Positions 5,908 through 8,374 of a stretch of 8,374 nt of DNA are shown here, piece by piece. The notes under the pieces are model-generated. The model made no database searches. It was not told the DNA's origin and was given only the letters and a program-made list of their open reading frames with translations. The stretch's first letter is position 1, and every line of letters starts with the position of its first letter. The stretch covers positions 1 to 8,374 of the forward strand of contig JAFGXK010000230.1 in NCBI GenBank assembly GCA_016936695.1, in the 5' to 3' direction. Origin of the DNA: Bacteroidales bacterium. GTDB taxonomy: Bacteria; Bacteroidota; Bacteroidia; Bacteroidales; VadinHA17. Made by a program: the position numbers and the translations under genes.

Positions 5908-8374
5908 ATGAGTGAGAAGATTATTAATACTCTGATGCAGTTATTTGCCATTATTGCCAATCCTGAAGGGGATCAGGAAGAAAGGAGGGCTGTGGTTGAG
6001 GCATTTCTGCGCCAGCATCTCAACAATGAGCTGGTAAAAAAATACCTGGCTGATTATGATGAGGCCTTCAGGGAAGCTCAGGTCAAGCGTGACAAAAGTA
6101 CGAAAGAGAGACGGGAAGGAGCAATTGCAGTCAGGATAGCCAAACTGTGCCATGATATTAATGAAGAGGGACTTCTGGCTGTAGATCAAAGGATTGTTGT
6201 CGTTCTTCTGGCTCTCGAATTCTGCAAATCGGGAAATGGAACCGTGACGGATCTTGAAAGGGGATTCATAGCCACGCTTGCAGAAAGTCTGAATATCTCA
6301 AATGAGGAATTTGACATAATAGAGAAATTTGTTCTCAATCCTTTCACAGATATTCCTTCCTCACAAAATCTTCTCGTCATATCAGGGAAAAAGACAGATG
6401 TCACCGGTAACACAAAATATGCCTTCAGGGATCAGCTGAAGGGACAGATATGGATATTGTACGTTCCCTCAGTAAATATGCACTTCCTGAGATACGCCCG
6501 CTCCGGAGAACTATCGATGAACGGTCTGCTGCTCAAGGAAAATAAAGTGTACCCCATAAGCCACGGATCGTCGATAAAGGGATACAACATCTCCCCCATC
6601 TATCACTGGGATATCACGATGCTTTTCCTTAAGGAGGAATTCAAGTCGTCGAGGGTGGTGTACGAAGTCAATAACCTGGAATATAAATTCAAGAGTGGCG
6701 AGGTGGGAATTCACCAGATGTCGTTTAAGGGGGAATCGGGAAGGATGATAGGTATCATGGGAGCAAGCGGGGCCGGAAAATCCACTTTGCTGAGCGTGCT
6801 TAACGGCACCAATCCACCCTCCGGTGGAGAGGTCCTGATAAACGGGATAAGCATTCACAAGGACAAGGATAAGATAAAGGGGCATATAGGCTATGTATCT
6901 CAGGACGACCTTCTGATTGAGGATCTTACAGTTTTTGACAACCTGTATTTCAATGCAAGGCTCTGCTTCGGCAATCTTTCAGACGCCGAGATTCATGAAA
7001 AGGTAGATAACGTGCTAAAGAACCTCGGCCTGTATGAAATCCGGAATATGAAAGTAGGGTCGCCACTTAATAAGAAGATCAGCGGAGGACAGAGAAAGAG
7101 ACTGAATATCTCCCTTGAACTTATCAGGGAGCCTGCCGTGCTGTTTCTCGATGAGCCTACGTCGGGACTATCATCGAGGGATTCAGAGAACATAGTCGAC
7201 CTCCTGAATGAACTTGCAAGAAAGGGGAAACTGCTGTTCATCGTTATACACCAGCCCTCATCAGACATCTTCAAGATGTTCGACAAACTCATCATTCTCG
7301 ACACTGGCGGATATCTTATATATAATGGTAATCCAGTTGATTCCATTGAATACTTCAAGAAGAAGATCGGGCAGCCCAATTACACTGAAAGTGTGTGTTA
7401 TGCATGTGGTAATGTTAATCCCGAGCAGATCTTCAACATAGTTGAGACAAAGGTGATGACCGAGAGCGGTAAGGCGACGGAGACGAGAAGAATAACCCCT
7501 GACGAATGGCGGAAATTGTATGAGAAGGAAAAGAAGGAGGACAAGCTTGAAAAAGGCCAATCCCTGCCCGAAATTCATTTCAGGCCGCCCAGAAAGCTCA
7601 GTCAGTTTCTGATTTATGCAAAGAGAGATATCCTGTCGAAGCTTTCAGACGCACAATATCTTCTTATTACCTTGTTTGAAGCACCGGTGCTTGCCTTCTT
7701 CCTTGCATTTCTAATAAGATTTTATGATGAGAATGCCAAAAATCCGGAATATCACCTGATTGACAACAGTAACCTCCCGGTTTACATATTCATGTCGGTT
7801 ATAGTTGCTCTTTTCATGGGACTAACAGTCAGTGCCGAGGAAATATTCAAGGACCGCAAGATACTGAAGCGGGAAGCTTTTTTGAATCTCAGCTGGAACA
7901 GTTACCTGATGTCGAAGGTTTTTGTTCAGTTTGGCATCTCTGCAATCCAGGCCCTGTCATTCGTCATTCTGGGCAATATGATAACAGGTATCAGGGGATT
8001 GACATTTGAATACTGGCTGGTACTCTTTTCAAGCTGGGCAGCGGCCAACGTGCTTGGACTGCTGATTTCCGATAGTTTCAAGGCTGTTGTCACCATTTAC
8101 ATACTAATACCCTTCCTTGTAATACCCCAGATAATTCTAAGCGGCGTGCTTGTCAAGTTTGAAAAACTGAATCCCAATATTTCATCTCCTGTTACTATCC
8201 CGTTTTACGGGGAGGTTATTACCGCGCGCTGGGGCTACGAGGCACTGGCAGTGAAACAATTCACCGACAACAGGTATGCAAAGGTTTTCTACGGGTTTGA
8301 CAAGAAGATGAGCGAAGCCAAGTTCATAAAGGACTACTGGTCCTCCAAGACCAAAGGTAATCTCGACAAGCTGC
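5908..8374 (+). CDS. TerB-like / ABCG-type ABC half-transporter fusion, 3'-truncated by window
   Basis: An open frame of 822 codons runs off the right edge. It begins at the first ATG after an in-frame TAA at 5866-5868; an alternative ATG is codon 11. Residues 1-70 are helical and charged. Residues about 72-150 resemble a TerB domain (LLALEFCKSGNGTVTDLE, then IATLAESLNISNEEF). Residues about 170-248 are a beta-rich segment slightly like the end of an FHA fold. The ATPase domain (about 250-490) is complete: Walker A GASGAGKST (285-293), Q-loop Gln332, signature ISGGQRKRLN, Walker B LFLDEPTSGL (412-421) and H-loop His448. A linker carries CYAC (497-500) and a Lys/Glu-rich stretch. Five hydrophobic segments follow (about 585-605, 624-642, 671-691, 702-720, 725-749); a sixth is probably beyond the window. 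NBD-before-TM order and the EEIFKDRKILKREAF loop are ABCG features, so it should dimerise in the inner membrane. Substrate unknown. Confidence 0.92.
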   Translation, partial: MSEKIINTLMQLFAIIANPEGDQEERRAVVEAFLRQHLNNELVKKYLADYDEAFREAQVKRDKSTKERREGAIAVRIAKLCHDINEEGLLAVDQRIVVVLLALEFCKSGNGTVTDLERGFIATLAESLNISNEEFDIIEKFVLNPFTDIPSSQNLLVISGKKTDVTGNTKYAFRDQLKGQIWILYVPSVNMHFLRYARSGELSMNGLLLKENKVYPISHGSSIKGYNISPIYHWDITMLFLKEEFKSSRVVYEVNNLEYKFKSGEVGIHQMSFKGESGRMIGIMGASGAGKSTLLSVLNGTNPPSGGEVLINGISIHKDKDKIKGHIGYVSQDDLLIEDLTVFDNLYFNARLCFGNLSDAEIHEKVDNVLKNLGLYEIRNMKVGSPLNKKISGGQRKRLNISLELIREPAVLFLDEPTSGLSSRDSENIVDLLNELARKGKLLFIVIHQPSSDIFKMFDKLIILDTGGYLIYNGNPVDSIEYFKKKIGQPNYTESVCYACGNVNPEQIFNIVETKVMTESGKATETRRITPDEWRKLYEKEKKEDKLEKGQSLPEIHFRPPRKLSQFLIYAKRDILSKLSDAQYLLITLFEAPVLAFFLAFLIRFYDENAKNPEYHLIDNSNLPVYIFMSVIVALFMGLTVSAEEIFKDRKILKREAFLNLSWNSYLMSKVFVQFGISAIQALSFVILGNMITGIRGLTFEYWLVLFSSWAAANVLGLLISDSFKAVVTIYILIPFLVIPQIILSGVLVKFEKLNPNISSPVTIPFYGEVITARWGYEALAVKQFTDNRYAKVFYGFDKKMSEAKFIKDYWSSKTKGNLDKL

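Noticed and set aside
6993..7578. Minus-strand and alternative-frame ORFs within the ATPase region
   Set aside because: The plus-strand frame from 5908 carries intact Walker A, signature, Walker B and H-loop motifs through this stretch, so the others are shadows.

Overview
The window looks like chromosomal DNA from a member of the Bacteroidota, probably a Bacteroidales-type environmental or gut lineage. This is an inference from three things: the style of the proteins (a 365-370 residue GcvT, an 865-residue ClpB, and a large TerB-ABCG fusion of a kind I associate with this phylum), an exact TAnnTTTG promoter element in front of one gene, and the near absence of strong Shine-Dalgarno sequences. 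I see no phage genes, insertion-sequence transposase, CRISPR array, tRNA or rRNA.

Layout, left to right. The left edge holds the first 34 codons of a minus-strand gene that resembles 2-phosphosulfolactate phosphatase (comB-like). It lies 27 bp downstream of gcvT, also on the minus strand, so the two are probably co-transcribed. A 229-bp divergent intergenic region follows, with a candidate gcvT promoter. Next comes a compact plus-strand pair, a stand-alone Hpt phosphotransfer protein and a STAS (anti-anti-sigma-like) protein, separated by 2 bp. Their 3' end meets the 3' end of clpB (minus strand) across a 65-bp gap that is almost filled by a 7-nt-period G-rich array with a canonical G-quadruplex pattern. 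clpB occupies 2.6 kb. Upstream of it is a 343-bp non-coding region containing an imperfect inverted-repeat element with nested palindromes, a 13-nt dyad, and a promoter element for the next gene. That gene is a plus-strand flavin reductase-like protein. After a 148-bp gap, a very long plus-strand gene encodes an ABCG-type half-transporter with an N-terminal TerB-like domain and runs off the right edge (822 codons visible).

Functionally, gcvT (one-carbon and glycine metabolism) and clpB (protein disaggregation) are housekeeping genes. The Hpt-STAS pair is a small signalling cassette whose histidine kinase, receiver and anti-sigma partners are not in the window. The flavin reductase and the TerB-ABCG protein have no assigned physiological role. 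The parts most worth a second look are the TerB-ABCG fusion, the Hpt-STAS pair, the G-quadruplex heptamer array, and the inverted repeat upstream of clpB. I found no clear evidence for an entirely new multi-gene system.
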